Assembly: GCF_000145035.1 (NCBI RefSeq)
Contig: NC_014387.1
Span: 402,441 to 466,440 of the forward strand
Origin: Butyrivibrio proteoclasticus B316
GTDB taxonomy: Bacteria; Bacillota; Clostridia; Lachnospirales; Lachnospiraceae
Length of the DNA stretch: 64,000 bases
Reading direction: 5' to 3'
Below are positions 63,876 to 64,000 of this stretch, one piece after another. The notes below the pieces were generated by a model that saw only the letters and a list, made by a program, of their open reading frames with translations, was not told the origin of the DNA and made no database searches. Every line of letters begins with the position of its first letter. The stretch's first letter is position 1. The position numbers and the translations under genes are program-made.

Positions 63876-64000
63876 ATGACGGATACAAGCGCAGTTGGGA
63901 TAGATAAAGTGAATAATGATGGAAATAGATCGCTGCGTATCCTTGTGGTTACAGAGTGCTTCTGGCCGGATATATATGCAATCAATGATATAGTTGAGAA
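63876..64000 (+). CDS. Glycosyltransferase, GT4-like N-terminus (cut by right edge)
   Basis: An ATG at 63876 opens a frame to the window end (41 complete codons). After about 18 polar residues comes LRILVVTECFWPDIYAINDI, the typical first strand and loop of WcaI-like GT4 transferases. The ribosome site (AAGAG) is weak. The identification rests on a short stretch and on its place in a polysaccharide cluster. Confidence 0.6.
   Translation, partial: MTDTSAVGIDKVNNDGNRSLRILVVTECFWPDIYAINDIVE

Noticed and set aside
1..64000. tRNA, rRNA, insertion sequences or prophage genes
   Set aside because: None was recognised on reading both strands; short or diverged tRNAs could be missed without a covariance search.

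Overview
The window looks like chromosomal DNA of a rumen or gut Lachnospiraceae bacterium, most likely Butyrivibrio or Pseudobutyrivibrio. The clues are moderately AT-rich DNA, strong GGAGG-type ribosome binding sites, many GTG/TTG starts, lipoprotein-type xylanases, several carbohydrate ABC transporters without local ATPases, a DUF6465 protein, a U32-like protein typical of this family and a capsule-type sugar operon. The genus is inferred from gene content only. No rRNA, tRNA, CRISPR array, phage or insertion sequence was recognised.

Region 1 (1-21.6 kb) is a xylan-utilisation locus. It holds a type-B carboxylesterase (cut by the left edge), a GH43 lipoprotein, an AraC-type regulator, a GH10 xylanase lipoprotein, a first sugar transporter (a large membrane-anchored binding protein and two permeases), an NHL-repeat protein, a Yip1-type membrane protein, a DUF5696 protein, a second transporter (two permeases and an abundant-type lipoprotein) and an SGNH esterase. 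Extracellular enzymes would cut and de-branch xylan, the transporters import the oligosaccharides, and the esterases remove acyl groups. A short TTGCTA motif recurs at three of the control regions.

Region 2 (21.6-24.3 kb) is an AT-rich island. It holds a strikingly regular array of six 38-nt hairpins at 64-bp spacing, then two putative nucleases. A second array of the same family, with four near-identical units, lies at 63.6-63.9 kb.

Region 3 (24.3-46.7 kb) is mixed housekeeping and accessory DNA: metY, a U32-like protein, a serine hydrolase, a cobalamin-riboswitch-controlled ECF/DUF4430 operon, sbcDC, a MATE pump, apbE, a binding-protein/GGDEF operon, a membrane-fused spermidine-synthase-like protein, a GH51 arabinofuranosidase, a ClC channel and three small unknown genes.

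Region 4 (46.7-56.9 kb) has a complete branched-chain amino acid transporter (livKHMGF), a cytidylate-kinase-like gene, a stand-alone 5'-3' exonuclease, an acyltransferase, an orphan GHKL kinase and two small genes.

Region 5 (56.9-64 kb) is a surface-polysaccharide cluster: glycosyltransferase, nucleotide-sugar aminotransferase, UDP-GlcNAc 2-epimerase-like enzyme, undecaprenyl-phosphate sugar transferase, UDP-GlcNAc 4,6-dehydratase and the start of another glycosyltransferase. The strongest candidate for something undescribed is the pair of 64-bp-periodic hairpin arrays. The NHL/Yip1/DUF5696 transporter module and the binding-protein/GGDEF operon come next.
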